Source: Oidiodendron maius Zn (Eukaryota > Ascomycota > Leotiomycetes > Myxotrichaceae). Taken from it: a stretch of 64,000 nucleotides of DNA. Every line of letters starts with the position of its first letter. Within the stretch, counting starts at the first letter, position 1. A program made the translations under genes and the position numbers. The notes under the pieces were generated by a model, which did not search any database, was not told the DNA's origin, and saw only the letters and a program-made list of their open reading frames with translations. The stretch spans positions 1,095,563 through 1,159,562 of the forward strand of contig KN832883.1 of assembly GCA_000827325.1 (NCBI GenBank), given 5' to 3'. Below are positions 1-11,842 of this stretch, one piece after another.

Positions 1-873
1 GTTGATGATCATGAGTGGTGATGATCATAGTTGTCTATCGCACTATCAGCATCATCGACGATGATGAATCATACAGCTGACCATCGTGTATCACTAATCA
101 GTGGACACTGGCCTGATCTAGGGTAAATATTATTTGGTTTGAAGTTTGATATGTGAATTACAGTGTCAGCAGTCATCTTCGTTACAGTCTCTTCTTTCCT
201 AACACAACCTATCTCCGTCTATCGGTCTATTCGTGAAAATGGAGACAAAAAGGGCACAAAAGGGCACAAAAAGTCATTGACGATACGATAGGCGGAATAA
301 GGGAAAACGCTGTTAAGTTATCAGGAACGGGAGAGCCGCTTAATAATCTGGTGGAGCGATGAGCTGGTCGGGAAATGAAGTCAATTTCGCCGCGGCGCTA
401 ATGAAATACGCAAACATAAATAGTTAAAAGACATGAAATTGCGATTCTGTTTAGCTAGCAGTATTATTATCCTACTAGTGTCGATAATTGTAATTGTTGC
501 GCTACTGTACAGTATGACGAGCCCCAGTAAGTTCAAAGTTTTAAGTGCGGATAGCGCCACACGCCACGTCTGCCTTGTCAGCCCATTTTGGGGCTGTGCT
601 GTGCAGCAAGTAATGACTTCGTTTCCCACAAACCCCACTTCATGCCACTTCCTGTTCCTGATAACATTGTAAATTCCTTCAAATTCCTCTCAACATTCTT
701 TTCGTACTTTACGCCCCAGGATATTCGAGCTGACTCTGAAATCTTATCACGTGCGCGTTGTCGCGCTGCTGTGACCAGTCCAGTTACTATTTTTATCCCG
801 GAAACTCCGTCGATCAATTTCTGTGACCGAACTCCATAGCTAATTTTGACGTTTTATAGAAGGAGAACTCAAC
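1..873. other. Intergenic, no gene recognised
   Basis: The few open frames here overlap one another on both strands, lack introns or recognisable motifs, and look like chance frames. The last part (about 700-873) is the likely promoter and 5' UTR of the gene starting at 874. I see no RNA gene or repeat. Confidence 0.5.
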
Positions 874-2429
874 ATGGAAACCAGCAAACTTCTCAAGGGC
901 CGCCCAGCAGCATTGAAGCCTTTCTCTGGCCGTTCAGATATCCTCGTTGCAAGCACCGTGCCGTCTGGCTTGGACCCAAGAGGGCAATATCTCGGAAACC
1001 CTACGTCAATTCCCGCACCCGTTATCAGTTCCTCTCCTTTCATACCTTCTATTCTCATTGAGCACTTGATGCGTCGAAAGAAAAACTCTGCACTGGCTAT
1101 CAAATTCAAAGCTCTCTCCGGCACCGACGAAATTACAAATATGGAAGGCGCACTGCACACGTACGTGACGCCTATCTGTCTTTCGTTCCTCCATGGCGAT
1201 TATAGATACAGCGCAGGGCATCGAATGGTTAGATTCTCCGATATAGAAGCCAAAAGCGATAGCAGGAAAATGCAGCAGGCCAGACAAGTCGTCATCAGCG
1301 CAAGTGTACAGCCAGACTTTGAAGGAAAACAGGTTATGCTCCGAGCCTGTGCGCTGCGAGAGTCTGCGGCGGAGGGAGCTCCACTGCCTAAGAGCTTTCA
1401 GATATTGGATGTGAAAAGCAAACAAGACGACAAGAAGAGGAACGCGTACGACACGGCACTTCGTGCTCACTTGATCTACCATCTGACAGCGAACCACCGT
1501 CTGCCTGGCTTGCCCGAGGTCTCCGCTAGGATTGTCGACTGGACCGCAGCAATAAAATTTCTCGCGGGGCAGATTGCAGCCTCAGAGATTGATTATGCTG
1601 GTATTGAGAGGACGTATATCAAGTTGCCAACCAGTGCAATTATCTCGCTAGAGATGCTCTTCAACAGCGCCGTACAACAACTCCGGAACGAGATTTCTGC
1701 ACTCGAAGCGCTCTGTCCACAAGGTTATGTCCTCACCATTGACCCGCCAAGTATATTTGCTCAAGAAATAGGGGCCGAACTGTTAAACAGGACACAATTC
1801 ATTGCGCTGAAGTGGCTTGCGGAGGGAGGGAATATTTTTGAGAATATGAAAGTCTTCGCGTTCAACGACTATGCGGATCATGATGCAGTAAGGCTTATAA
1901 GACATGCCCTACAGAAGCAGGACCATGTGCACGTAGTGCCTAAAGTGCAGTTATTTCCGGGCCCGCGAGGCTTGTACCAGGCCCTTCCCGGAACGGAGAA
2001 AGCCTTGTTAGTTGTGCATAACAATAGCGGTACGTTGATATTTCACACAAGAAGCAATGTCCACACTATGGAGTGGTCGCCATCGTCTTGTAACCTCATC
2101 AATCTCACGGTTCGCGCCTTGAAAGATGAAACTACGTACTTGGCCGATCTGAGTTTTTCATCGTCATTATTGACTATAGGGTTGCATATGCTCAAAATTT
2201 CCAACTTCTGTCTTCTCCTTTGCGGCGCTGAGAATAATTCTTACCCCATTTCTTACTGTCAGATTAACTGGGTGCCGCTGTTCTGATACTGACCGCTATA
2301 GATGCATTTGGACAGAATATTGAGACGGAGTGGGAAAGTGGAAGTATGGATGGGGCAATCGGGGCAAATTCTAGCGCTGCAGCGAGCTTATTTCGCACAA
2401 GAGAGGATCTAGTTGCGAATTTGATGTGA
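874..2429 (+). CDS. Conserved protein of unknown function, two exons
   Basis: Exons 874-2029 and 2302-2429, giving 427 aa. The start ATG has A at -3. Read straight through, the frame runs to 2286, but its last 85 residues look like noise. The 272-bp intron (donor GTACGT, branch-like TACTGAC, acceptor CTATAG) restores a coherent tail: HNNS joins DAFGQNIETE and ends SSAAASLFRTREDLVANLM. No signal peptide or membrane segment is visible. The middle (residues about 290-385) alternates hydrophobic strands and helices, with NMKVFAFNDYADHDAV and VVHNNS as notable stretches. I do not recognise the family with certainty. The C-terminal half recalls proteins of Legionella/Coxiella annotated as DUF4804, but this is memory, not a search. 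The intron is longer than those of its neighbours, so an additional small exon cannot be excluded. Confidence 0.7.
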
Positions 2430-3482
2430 GAAGAACTTCAATAATTAGAACTTGATATTCGAGAAACTGCAGTCTGGATAGTGGTCCTTCGGTGACGAAA
2501 TACCATTATATTTTAGTATACCAGATATATATACAGTATCTGGATACCCAGAGGCAGTCTCCATTGCGTGTTGCCTTAGTTTCAGACTGGCCATTACATG
2601 GCAGCTATTTCTGGGTTTTACTGAAATATCTTTTACTGTCCACAACAGTTATCTTCCAGAGCCGACCTTGAGTATTAACGTGCCGAAAAAAAATCTATCT
2701 GGAACAAAGAACTACGCCACCTGTTTGACGAAATTCCGAGATCAGTAGAGGGAGGTTAACTAGCCGTAAAGGGATGCGCTAGTTATATTCGCACCCTAAG
2801 ATCCAGAAAGAGTATGAGATCAGTGCGGTGCGCATATAAGCCGCTAAGAGGACGCTAAGGGGTGCGAATGTAATTTGAGCCGAGTTTTGTTGAATTATTT
2901 AAATGTTAAGCCTTTAAATATTTCGGAATTAACTTTTGTTGCTGCCTCCGAGATAGCGTCTAAACTAAGAATATCGTTGTTGTCGTCCGCAGTGGCGTCG
3001 GTGATGAAGGAATGCTCTTTAAGGTTTATCATAAGTTGTGTTTGTATCCCAAAATGATCCTGATGCAGAATTAGTTGCTAGCTATAGCTAGGGCCTTAAG
3101 CTTGAGATTTGTTGGGACACGAATACGATGAAGACAAGTGACATGATTCAAGAGGCACTAGCATCTTTTAGCGCTAGGGATCTGAGCTTCGGAGAGATCG
3201 TTAAGTTTGTAAAATCGACTGTTTTTGCAGGAGATAAGTATGGGGCTGCATATGATATCACGGATGGTGAACTTCTTGTGGTTGACTTTTGGCAAAAGAA
3301 GAGCTTAAGAAGCTTGTCACTAAGAGATTGGGGTAGCTACAGCTAATATAACAGGAGTGGACAAGAAAATATATCGCAACGATAATGTTTCTCAGGTGAT
3401 TTATGTGAACTTGATTGCCTTCGAATGACCAAAGCTACAGCAGTATATATATCTTATAAATAGGTCGGCAGGGCTCTGTGGA
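2430..3482. other. Intergenic with short coding-like fragments
   Basis: No complete gene seen. A 72-codon frame on the plus strand (3128-3346, starting MKTSDMIQEALASFS) and a 45-codon frame on the minus strand (about 3030 down to 2896, starting MINLKEHSFITDATADDNN) have protein-like composition. Neither matches anything I recognise, and neither has clear exon partners. They could be remnants of a decayed gene. Confidence 0.35.
3128..3346 (+). CDS. Possible small or fragmentary ORF, unknown
   Basis: A 72-aa frame opening MKTSDMIQEALASFS and containing GDKYGAAYDITDGELLVVDFW. Residue use is protein-like, with amphipathic helices at the start, but no domain is recognised. The region downstream to 3482 is AT-rich and gives no continuing exon. 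It may be a small gene or part of a decayed one. Confidence 0.25.
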   Translation: MKTSDMIQEALASFSARDLSFGEIVKFVKSTVFAGDKYGAAYDITDGELLVVDFWQKKSLRSLSLRDWGSYS

Positions 3483-5161
3483 TTATCTACCAAGTGCCTT
3501 AAAAATCCGGGGAGCTGTGTCTTCGTCTAGCAGTTTTAAAAAACGGTCTGAAAATTTGTGAGCAATAATGAAAAAGACTTAGCACAAGTTCTCACCTCCA
3601 GCAAGCCACCTCTGGGCTAACGCTGCCAGAGAATTCCGTAGAATTCTTAATCTCTGCAAGTTTGCTTCTGGTTTAATGCCATTCTGTAGCCTTCCCGTTG
3701 TTATCGCCGCAGCTTTGTAGACAAGAAATATGACGAATAGAGGGATGGATGATTCCTCAGGCTCTAGGCTGCCCCTGTTCAATCCTGCGACCCGCTCGAC
3801 GATATCATCGATCAGAGTGTCTAAGACAGCTGTTGCTTGGGAGATACTAGAAATACTTGCACCCGAACATGTCGCCTTACTGCCATTATAGAACGCCAGA
3901 AGTAATGCCCTAGGATCGCTCAGGACTGTCGAGTGATTATAGGGAGATTTCCTTACGTGCTTGAAAGAGTAAGGCAGCTAGAAAAGAGCTTTGACTTATC
4001 CGGAATTGCCTGGGTAATGACAGTTTCGAAGGAAGTTAAAGTCTTTACAATCGTAGTCACCTCCTCGACATTGAAAGACACCTGAGATGTCGGTTGATGA
4101 AGAGCAGGATGTACATTGTCCAGAAGAATCGATGCTTCAAACAACCTTGAAAACGCTGTCGACGAGTGTTCCTGGAGGTTTAATGGATTGGCAATCGGGC
4201 TATTAGGAGGAACTAGTCGGCCTCTTGTTACCGGAGGCCATTTACCATTTTCTGTTGCGATATATCTGTCGCGCAAGAGTCAATGATTAGTCGATCTAGT
4301 TTTCAAGAACAATGTAGCGTAAATCATATGAGTAGCAAACCTGTCTAGTATTGCAATACCCCACCACATTATTCTATATTCCTCTATATCCTGCTCGGCC
4401 AATGACTGAGATATCCCCTGTTGCTGAAACACAACAAGCGCGTCGGCAGCTCGGATGGCATTAGCAATCGAGAAATAAGCGGCAATATCAAAGCCATGTG
4501 AGACCTCAAATAGAGTAATGAGTAGCCTCGCTTTCACGAAGTCGATCGAATTCCACCCAGCTCCTTCCAATACTGTAATCCACGTCTTGCTCATAAGGTA
4601 CATGGACCTGTGTGTAGAATGAAGGGTGTAAGCTCCTTGCAGCTGCTGAGGAGAGCAGTCCAGAAGCACAATTGCAAAGCAGAGGAGAGCAAAATCGACA
4701 GATGCGGCATCCCATGTAGCTGCATGCTGACTATAAAATGTAGATTGAGAGAAGATGCTAAACCATGGATGTATGGTTTTGGAGTAAATAGTCATGATCT
4801 TCCGAGGATCTGTATCGGAAAGCCTTGTAATGATGTTTGTCTTGATGTCGAATGGTGTGAGTGCTTCGTGGACTGGTGGATCCCTCAATGCCTCATCTAC
4901 TGCCGGCACCGGTGGGGTGGGGTAAGCCGCGGGTTCCTCGTAGATACAGAGCTCAACCTGACCGAGACTAGAGAGTGAATGAGCTTTACATTAATTCCTC
5001 AGAGATGACCATCCGTTGTGGGTGTGGAAAATGAATACACGTGATACTACGCACCGGCTGCAAAGAGAGCATGAAGGATGTGCCCTGTCACATTTTCGCT
5101 TGTGGAGCCTGCAGCGAGTGCAAGATTTTCTGGTAGGCCCAAAGGAAGGATGACCTGGCAT
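3483..5161 (-). CDS. Zn2Cys6 fungal transcription factor, five exons
   Basis: Exons 5161-5055, 4967-4341, 4265-3957, 3909-3596 and 3547-3483; 473 aa. The zinc cluster is at residues 14-43 (cysteines 14, 17, 24, 31, 34, 43). Intron 1 falls between the fifth and sixth cysteines, and joining the exons gives the canonical 8-residue spacing. The middle region is the usual fungal regulator body, ending AILDRYIATENGKWPP across intron 2. The tail (AQRWLAGDRFLKLLDEDTAP, then a short end) is recovered only by splicing the last 48-bp intron. Predicted to be a nuclear DNA-binding regulator; targets unknown. It shares zinc-cluster and LDR intron positions and phases with the regulator at 38647-40442, so the two are paralogues. 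Start chosen at the ATG nearest the zinc cluster; an in-frame ATG at 5251 is an alternative. Confidence 0.88.
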
Positions 5162-5621
5162 CTCAAGAGAGCTATTACTATTCGGGTTCGCGTGCCTGCC
5201 TGCCTTACCTTGCTGGTCGTCTCGAAAGAATATAGAAAGAAAAGAGCGCAAAGGGAGCGGATGTGATGCGGAAGTGTGGTGTATGTGTGGGGGTGCGGGC
5301 AGAGGTAATGCATTGATAGTGGAGAAGGGTCAGTTCTCCTACGGTAAAACGACTCAAACTCATTGGCGCGGATTGTCCGCACTCGCATTTCAAGATCCGA
5401 GCCCACCATCCGGAAGATATTTGAATGTACCGTAAAAACTCAGCTTGGGCATCATAGAACGTGTAAAAGGAAGGTGAACTTCATTCTCACCGCTTCGACA
5501 TGGCAGGCAATCGAAAGGCAGATTTATCGGGCACAGAGTTACGAGTATACGGTAATTTCAGTTGAAGAAAGTAAGGTACTCTGTCTACCTGCTGGAATTG
5601 TGATCGGGTCTCCGCCTCAAT
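5162..5621. other. Intergenic between regulator and NmrA-like gene
   Basis: Contains the promoter of the minus-strand zinc-cluster regulator and the 3' end of the upstream NmrA-like gene. Overlapping open frames on both strands here look like chance frames. A possible GTAAGG donor near 5205 on the minus strand would allow a 5' UTR intron; this is unproven. Confidence 0.4.
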
Positions 5622-6731
5622 TCAAGCCCAGGCTTCGGTAATGATCTTATCGATGCTCGTAGGTACAATCTCAGGAAACTTCTCATTGAGATAAACCCCT
5701 TGGGTAACCGGAAAATTGAATTCACCATTTTCAAACCAGTACCCAAATAAAGCGAACATCCCTTGCAGAGCTTCCTTTGGAAAGAACGGGTAGGAGTGGA
5801 CATGGCTAGGCAGTTCTGTGATCTGGCCCCTTTGTAGCTTCTCGACGGAGTCGTAGGAAGTCTGGAATTTTGTTCCTTGAAGATGATAGAATCAGCCTGT
5901 ATCCTAGAATATACTCGTGAATCGAGATTATCACACCTGTCGCTTTCTCTGTACTTGCCAGAACCTCATTCCAAGTCTTTCTATCACCAACTATGATACT
6001 TCTCTCGCTCCATTTCTCCAATCCCAAGCTCGCAACGACGAATCTCCCTACGTCTTTGGTTGTAGTAAATACCACTGGTGTCTTGCCTGATCCTGGTATA
6101 CCAGCGACCTTGTGTTGGATATCCAAGACAGTGACCACGGGGGCCAGATAGCTCTTAACTTTGGGCAGACCCAAGTAGTCCATGAAGAATCCATTAGTAA
6201 ACAGAGTATATTCCAGATCGGTCTTCTTGAGCTCGTCAACAGCGGCGGATTTGAATGCCACAGGCGGGAAGGCTGCTGCATGCCTTCAGGTTGTCAGTGG
6301 ACTTTCTTGTTCGAGAGCCATTGGAACCCACTTCGCTTCATATGGTATCCCGAACTCGCTCGGTGCAAACCTCTTCACCGAAGAAGCAGCGGCAGCTGCA
6401 CGGATAAGGCCAATCTGCGCGTTGCTGTGCTCTTCTGACTGAACGCTCAACGCGGAAATTACCGTGTGAATTTGGTAGTCCTCGAGTGTCTTCTGCCCAG
6501 ATGAAGGATCTGTATAGTCCATCCTAATCGCTCTGGCTCCAACCTCAGCTTCAAGGTCTGGATTGTCCTATTTTGTGTTAGGACGAATGCCGACGAGGGA
6601 CAAAAAACAAGACGAGGATCCAGTACTTTTCGGCTCAAGATGACGAATTCATGCGTCTTCTCTTGTTTCAAAGCTTCAATAATGGCGCGGCCGACACCGC
6701 CACTGCCACCTGCCACAGCTACTTTGACCAT
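5622..6731 (-). CDS. NmrA-like/isoflavone-reductase-like NAD(P)-binding protein
   Basis: Exons 6731-6627, 6567-6332, 6283-5937 and 5875-5622; 313 aa, normal for the family. An N-terminal Rossmann glycine motif (VAVAGGSGGVGRAI, residues about 4-17) is followed by VKRFAPSEFGIPY and LKKTDLEYTLFTNGFFMDY, the typical atypical-SDR substrate region. A TGA at 6288-6286 would break the frame, but a 48-bp intron (donor GTGGGT, branch CTGAC, acceptor AAG) removes it and yields a gap-free match to family members as I recall them, so the gene is probably intact. Expected to be a cytosolic NAD(P)-binding protein acting as reductase or redox sensor; substrate unknown. Same strand as the zinc-cluster regulator 460 bp downstream. 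Confidence 0.85.
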
Positions 6732-6942
6732 ATTGTTGACTGAAGAGTGTTCAGAAATAATGAATGCAAAGGTGATGAGAAACGGTAACAATGGAAGTCA
6801 GATCATCAGGCGATGCAAGCTATAATTAAGCACGGCTCTAATGACTGAATTGTGGGGCTACGTACTTGATACTACTACTCTAATACGCGGATGAAAACCC
6901 AGGAATGCATTTGTAAGAATTTTCAAGATATAGTAAGTTATA

Positions 6943-6988
6943 ACGTGTATGTATAGTGAGTCGCCCGGATAAGCGAGTCGCCCACTTT
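6943..6988 (+). repeat. Left terminal inverted repeat of the Fot1-like element
   Basis: Forward copy of the inverted repeat. It contains two short GAGTCGCCC direct repeats, at about 6958-6966 and 6975-6983, a possible transposase-binding arrangement. Confidence 0.9.
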
Positions 6989-7042
6989 CTAACTTTAATA
7001 ACTACTTTAAACTTTATACTACTTTTTTCCACACTATATAAC

Positions 7043-8707
7043 ATGGAATCAAATTCTCTTGAAACCAGAATTATCCTTGCCCTTCAGGCCCTTAAAAATG
7101 ACCCTAGTCTTAGTACTAGACGTACAGCTATAGTCTATAATGTACCACGTTCAACACTCCGTGATCGATAGAGTGGCCGACAATCACGACGCGATACCCA
7201 GCCCAAATCTCGAAAACTCACTGATTCTGAAGAGTCTGTGATTATTCAATATATTCTTGAGCTTGATATACAAGCATTTCCTCCCCAGCTCTCTAGTGTT
7301 GAAGATATAGCTAATCGTTTACTCATGGAGCGAAATACAGGACGCGTCGGAACGTGCTGGGCAAATAACTTTATAAAACGATAACCAGAGCTTAAGCTAC
7401 GTTTTAGTCGCAGATATAACTACCAGAGAGCTAAATATGAAGATCGGACACTTGTTTCGGGGTGGTTTGCCCTTCTAAAGAACACAATTGCAAAGTATAG
7501 GATTCTTGATAATGATATCTATAACTTTAACGAGACTGGTTTTATGATAGGAGTTATTACAACATTAATAGTAGTTATATATACTGAACGTAATGGAATA
7601 GCGAAATTAAAGCAGCCTGGTAATCGTAAATAGGTTACAGTAATACAGGGCGTAAATACACTTAGGTGGTTACTGCTACTGTTTGTGGTCATAAAAGGCG
7701 TATATCACCTCTCGTCTTAGTATAAAGAAAGCAGATTTCCTGATAACTAGAGAATCTATATAAGTGATAATAGGTGGACTACAAATGAAATAACTATGGA
7801 CTGGATTAGGCACTTTGAAAAACAAACTCAACCTCGAAAAGTTAGGGGTTTTCGGCTTCTGATCCTCGATAGACACGAAAGCCACTATACGCCTGATTTT
7901 GAGCTCTACTGCAAAGAAAAGAACATTATTACTCTTTATATGCCTGCTCACTCCTCTTACATCCTCCAGCCTCTTGATATAGGCTGTTTTAGTCCACTTA
8001 AAAAGGCATATAGGAAGCAAATCAAGAGGTTAATATATGGTAGCCAAACCTATATCGTGAAGGAGGATTTCTTTCTTGCCTTCTATATTGCCTTCCCTGA
8101 GGCAATGACTATCAGTAATGTCCAAGGAGGGTTTAGAGGGACTGGAATTGTTCCATTTAATCCAGAAGAAGTGCTAGAAGGGCTCCCTTGGTGTATTGAT
8201 ACACCAACGGCTACAAATTCATACCCTAGAACTGCCCAGTCCTAGCATCCTAAGACGCTACAGAATACAACTAAAGCCTCGAGTCAGTCAACTTTTATTA
8301 AAACTTGAATCAGTCAGCATCAAGGCAGCTCTCCAACACCTATAATTGATACAGTTAATCAATTTGCTAGAGGTTTAGTCATGATTATATATAAGGTAGC
8401 ATTACTACGGTCGTATATCACTGAACTTGAGGAGGTAAATAAGAGACTTAGCAAACGTCGAAGGACAAAAAAAACTCGATTACAGAAAGGAGGATCACTT
8501 TCTACAAAGGAAGCCGATAATCTAATGGCTATAATTGAGGTAGATAGCCAGTTATATAGGGAAATATGTAGTAGTGGTAGTCAGTCACAAGGAGCTATAT
8601 CACGCGTTCGGCATTGTAGTAACTATAGTGAGGCAGGATATAATACGCGAACCTATCAAGCAGTTATAGAGATATCTTCTGATAATGGTTCATGTAATTA
8701 TAATTAA
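7043..8707 (+). pseudogene. Fot1-like transposase, RIP-mutated pseudogene
   Basis: Starts at ATG 7043 (MESNSLETRIILALQALK, the N-terminal helix-turn-helix region). Successive frames continue the same protein but are cut by TAG/TAA codons where Gln or Trp codons are expected (for example the TAG ending at 7171). The DDE catalytic core is damaged: the first Asp block reads NFNETGF instead of NFDETGF, and the second reads LDRHESH where DGHGSH is usual. Its companion LQPLDIGCFSPLKKAY is still clear. The longest intact pieces are 7796-8245 and 8381-8707. Every change noted fits C-to-T or G-to-A, so RIP is the likely cause. No active transposase can come from this copy. Confidence 0.9.
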
Positions 8708-8758
8708 TTTTAATATATTGTAGATTTTTAATAATTAATCTAAGAATTAGAGTCATGA

Positions 8759-8804
8759 AAAGTGGGCGACTCGCTTATCTGGGCGACTCACTATACATAC
8801 ACGT
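8759..8804 (-). repeat. Right terminal inverted repeat of the Fot1-like element
   Basis: Reverse-complement partner of the repeat at 6943-6988, followed by TA at 8805-8806. Confidence 0.9.
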
Positions 8805-9679
8805 TAACTTAAGTTTGTCTCTATTATTTGTAAGAATCTCGCATACTCTCGCACCCGCATCTCCCCCGCACCTCTCCTCTCCCGCACCCGCATATCTCCC
8901 ACATATCTCCCGCACCTCTCCTTCACCTCCCGCCGCGCTCCTCCCGCAACCCTCGTCCCTGCAAGCTAGCGGAACAATATCTTCCGAAGATCTTAAAATG
9001 TCTCCAGAAAAGACGTGCTCATATGATCATAAAGCGTCGTAGTATTCTGGAGCACGCCTAAACTTAAAATCTGACAGAGTTCCAGACTGTCCGAACGGCT
9101 CTTTTTGAACCGAAGCTGATTTGAAAGGTGAATAAAACGCTTCATGTACTCAATGAAACTGTTCCAATTCTACCTTGAAAAAGAACAAAAGCATGACTTG
9201 GCCTAAGCTCCTGCACCACGGCTCGGGGGGGGTGTCAACCCTGCAAGATTCCACTTTCGTGGAGCCAGTTAGTATTGGTTTCGTTGTTCATGTCATTCTA
9301 TCCTAGAGATAGGGAGCACCTATATAGATGCCAGTCTACTTAATGCCTATGACTAGAGTACATGATGGAATAGCATCATGACGGCCGTTTGTAGACGTGT
9401 TGGCATTCCTGTTTGTACACCTGTTTGTATATCTGTTTGCTTGCCGAACCAATGTATAACCTGAGATACATAATCAAACGGATGAGAAGCTGAAATGCGT
9501 AGAGATCGCGTAATGCATACGACCAGCCGAAATGCATAGGCAAACGCTGTTAGACATCTGCCTACTTCCCAACACTAGCTTTCAGGGGTAGGTAGATACA
9601 TCTTGAGCTGCTATCAGGTTTTGATAACATTTTGCGAAGTACTTTTAATGATTCATGAAATAAAGCTGCAGTAGAGCTC
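8805..9679. other. Intergenic with a pyrimidine-rich low-complexity tract
   Basis: Positions about 8836-8960 are a C/T-rich run of imperfect CGCACC / CATATCTCC units. The 95-codon frame covering it reflects composition, not a gene. A G8 run lies near 9224. No gene, RNA or terminator is recognised in the rest. Confidence 0.5.
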
Positions 9680-10822
9680 TCAGGTTAAAAGACCTTCTGG
9701 ACACCTACAAAGCCTCACCAATTCCCGTATGTCGATTCCCACCACGTTTGTCATTGCGACATGCGACGTCCACTTGTCTGCGCTCACCGTAGCCTTTAAC
9801 GTCCCAAGGAATGATACCATATTTTTGATCTGCATTTGTATCAATCCTCCAAACACACAAGGTTCCTCTTCTACATCCACGTGGTATTCTCTCAATTCCA
9901 CTTCTCGAGCTGTCGCCAGAGCAGTATCCATACTTGGTACGGATATCTGAATGATATTGTCTTTATTTGGACGATATAATCTGTTGAATTGCTCTGTCAA
10001 GATCGCAACGGCACGTTGGTAGGACGATATTATCTTTTGGCAAAGAAATATTAGTAGCATGACGAATTCGGATTTCTTGCTGCAGACGGTGCAGGTATAC
10101 AGCACTCTACATTGAACTAACGCGCTTTTGTTGTGACGTATGATCTGAGGCACTGACTTCAAGTTTGCTTGGATATATTGAATCGATGTGGATTCCAGCA
10201 AGGAAACTACTGAAGGTAGACAATTGCAAGTCTCTCGCGACACCCCGCTGTTGGGTTCGTGTGCGTGTATAGGCTCTTCCATCGACGTGTCCAACTGAGA
10301 ACTCTCTAAGTTCTCTAATCTGGAATACGAAATGGTGGTATCATCGCTTGGATATCCAAAGTTTCCATTGAAGAATTCGAAGAAATCATTGGGTACTTCG
10401 AACCTTGGACCGCATTGCGCTGGGTCTGATATCAACCCAGCCAATGACAAATTCTCGGCATCTGAGGATAGGTTGGTATGGAATTGATTTTCCCCTCGTG
10501 CGGTATTCAAGTGATCGAAACTCGCTTCTGGGGCGAGGCTATGAGTTTCAGGTCTTCTCAAGAGCCTCTTTCGTCCACTCTTGAGTCGAGATGACTCGTA
10601 TTGGCAGCTGATGTTTGAAGCTATACATCGGCGACATCCATTTCTCTCACGTGTGCATCTCAGCTGTTGTTACACTTAGCTCATAATTCACTCTGTTTCA
10701 GATCAACGTACTTTCTTGGAGTGGCAGTGCTTGCAGGCCCGATTCCGATGTAGCACGGTTGCCGATTGCTCTGAATCTACCTGCAGCCCGACATTTGGGT
10801 CACACCGCAGTGTGGTGAACAT
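9680..10822 (-). CDS. AflR-type Zn2Cys6 transcription factor
   Basis: Exons 10822-10712 and 10663-9680; 364 aa. A 48-bp phase-0 intron (GTACGT...CAACAG) lies inside the zinc cluster; splicing gives SKKLRCTRERNGCRRC, with cysteines at 30, 33, 40, 47, 50 and 57. The C-terminal half carries the block typical of aflatoxin-regulator-like proteins: CLPSVVSLLES, then NKSALVQCRVLYTC and a Cys pair, FVMLLIFLCQKIISSYQRA, and GGLIQMQIKNMVSFLGTL. Family members often control secondary-metabolite clusters, but no polyketide or peptide synthase lies in this window. The nearest enzyme gene is the dehydrogenase at 11843-13116, on the same strand and upstream. Its targets are therefore unknown. Confidence 0.87.
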
Positions 10823-11842
10823 GGCTGAGTGACAAGGCTTGCGGATATTTCTCAAAGAGGAGTTTTGGATATCGTCTTCTCTGTGCACTCTCAAGCAACG
10901 CTTTCTTCCCTCCTCAGCACTAAGGTTGAAGGTAAGTGGGCTGACAAATTCGGAAATTTCCCAAGACGTGCTGACCCCGAGCTCCGAACCAATAGCGCGG
11001 CAGAGCTACTACATGGCAGAGGGCCACGGCGAACTATTGTTCGCCTTGTCACATGAAGAAATATAAATGCAACCTGAACTAGGGGCCGCGAATAGAATAT
11101 TCCCGGTGGTGAAAGCTAGCTTTTATGTTCTATGTTCTGCAGGAGGTTTTTTTATGGGGGCAAGCCAAAACCCCCAGGCCTCACTACGTTCGAAGGTTAT
11201 AACAATTGATTAGTTCTAATGACTAGATAAAATCCTCTGTCTAGAGTTTGGGAAGTTCTAGTTCCCATTCGAGAGGGAATCGGAAATTCTGGTGTTCAGT
11301 TCGTTCTTGCTTATATCGATCCACAATGGCTTTGACTATTGGCATTTCTCCTGCAAAGGCTTACCTACGATTTTACGACAGTGTAACTGAGTCTAGCCGA
11401 AGGGGTATCCCTTTACAGTTGTCACATAAGCTGTATTATGATCTACAGTGTCGTACGATAGTAAAGGGAGTAAGGTAGCGGCTATGTGTATTTATACTTA
11501 CCCCCTACTAGGAGTTGTCTTCCTTCTTTAGAGTTTTCCTCCTCGTTAATATACAGGTTAACTGGTAATCATCGTCATTCAGTCCCAACCTGTGACAACT
11601 CTATCTCTAACCTAGGGAACCAAAGCATTACTACTACTTTATAAACCTGACTGTATAGAAATATCAGGTACTTGTTAAATATCGATTTGGTAGGAAGAAA
11701 GGAAAAGATATCTGGAAGTGGGTTCAAGCCGTATGCCTAGATATTCCTAACTAATTGCAAAGTCCACGCTATTAGTATTTCGAAGCAATTTCCAAGCATG
11801 GAACTTCATTGTCAAATACACTCCAATTGATTTGAAAAATAC
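10823..11842. other. Intergenic, possible repeat remnant
   Basis: No gene is supported. Positions 11317-11342 share a 26-bp exact sequence (beginning CGATCCACAATGGCTTTGAC) with 15216-15241. In both places it opens a short frame starting MALTIG, so a decayed mobile element is possible. The remainder shows nothing clear. Confidence 0.4.

Larger units (their letters stand above)
6943..8804. mobile_element. Fot1/pogo-type (Tc1-mariner superfamily) DNA transposon, inactive
   Basis: An 1862-bp element bounded by near-perfect inverted repeats of about 46 bp (6943-6988 and 8759-8804), starting ACGTGTATGTATAGTGAGTC and differing at one position as far as I compared. A TA dinucleotide flanks each side (6941-6942, 8805-8806), the target duplication expected for this superfamily. 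Length and TA target fit Fot1-like elements. The internal transposase is broken (separate entry). Intact ends with a mutated interior suggest a recent insertion hit by RIP. Confidence 0.93.

Noticed and set aside
6286-6522. In-frame TGA suggesting the NmrA-like gene is a pseudogene
   Set aside because: A 48-bp intron with a CTGAC branch site removes the stop and gives a gap-free family match, so the gene is probably intact.
11248-11478. 76-codon frame starting near the 26-bp repeat
   Set aside because: No domain recognised; more likely part of a repeat remnant than a gene.
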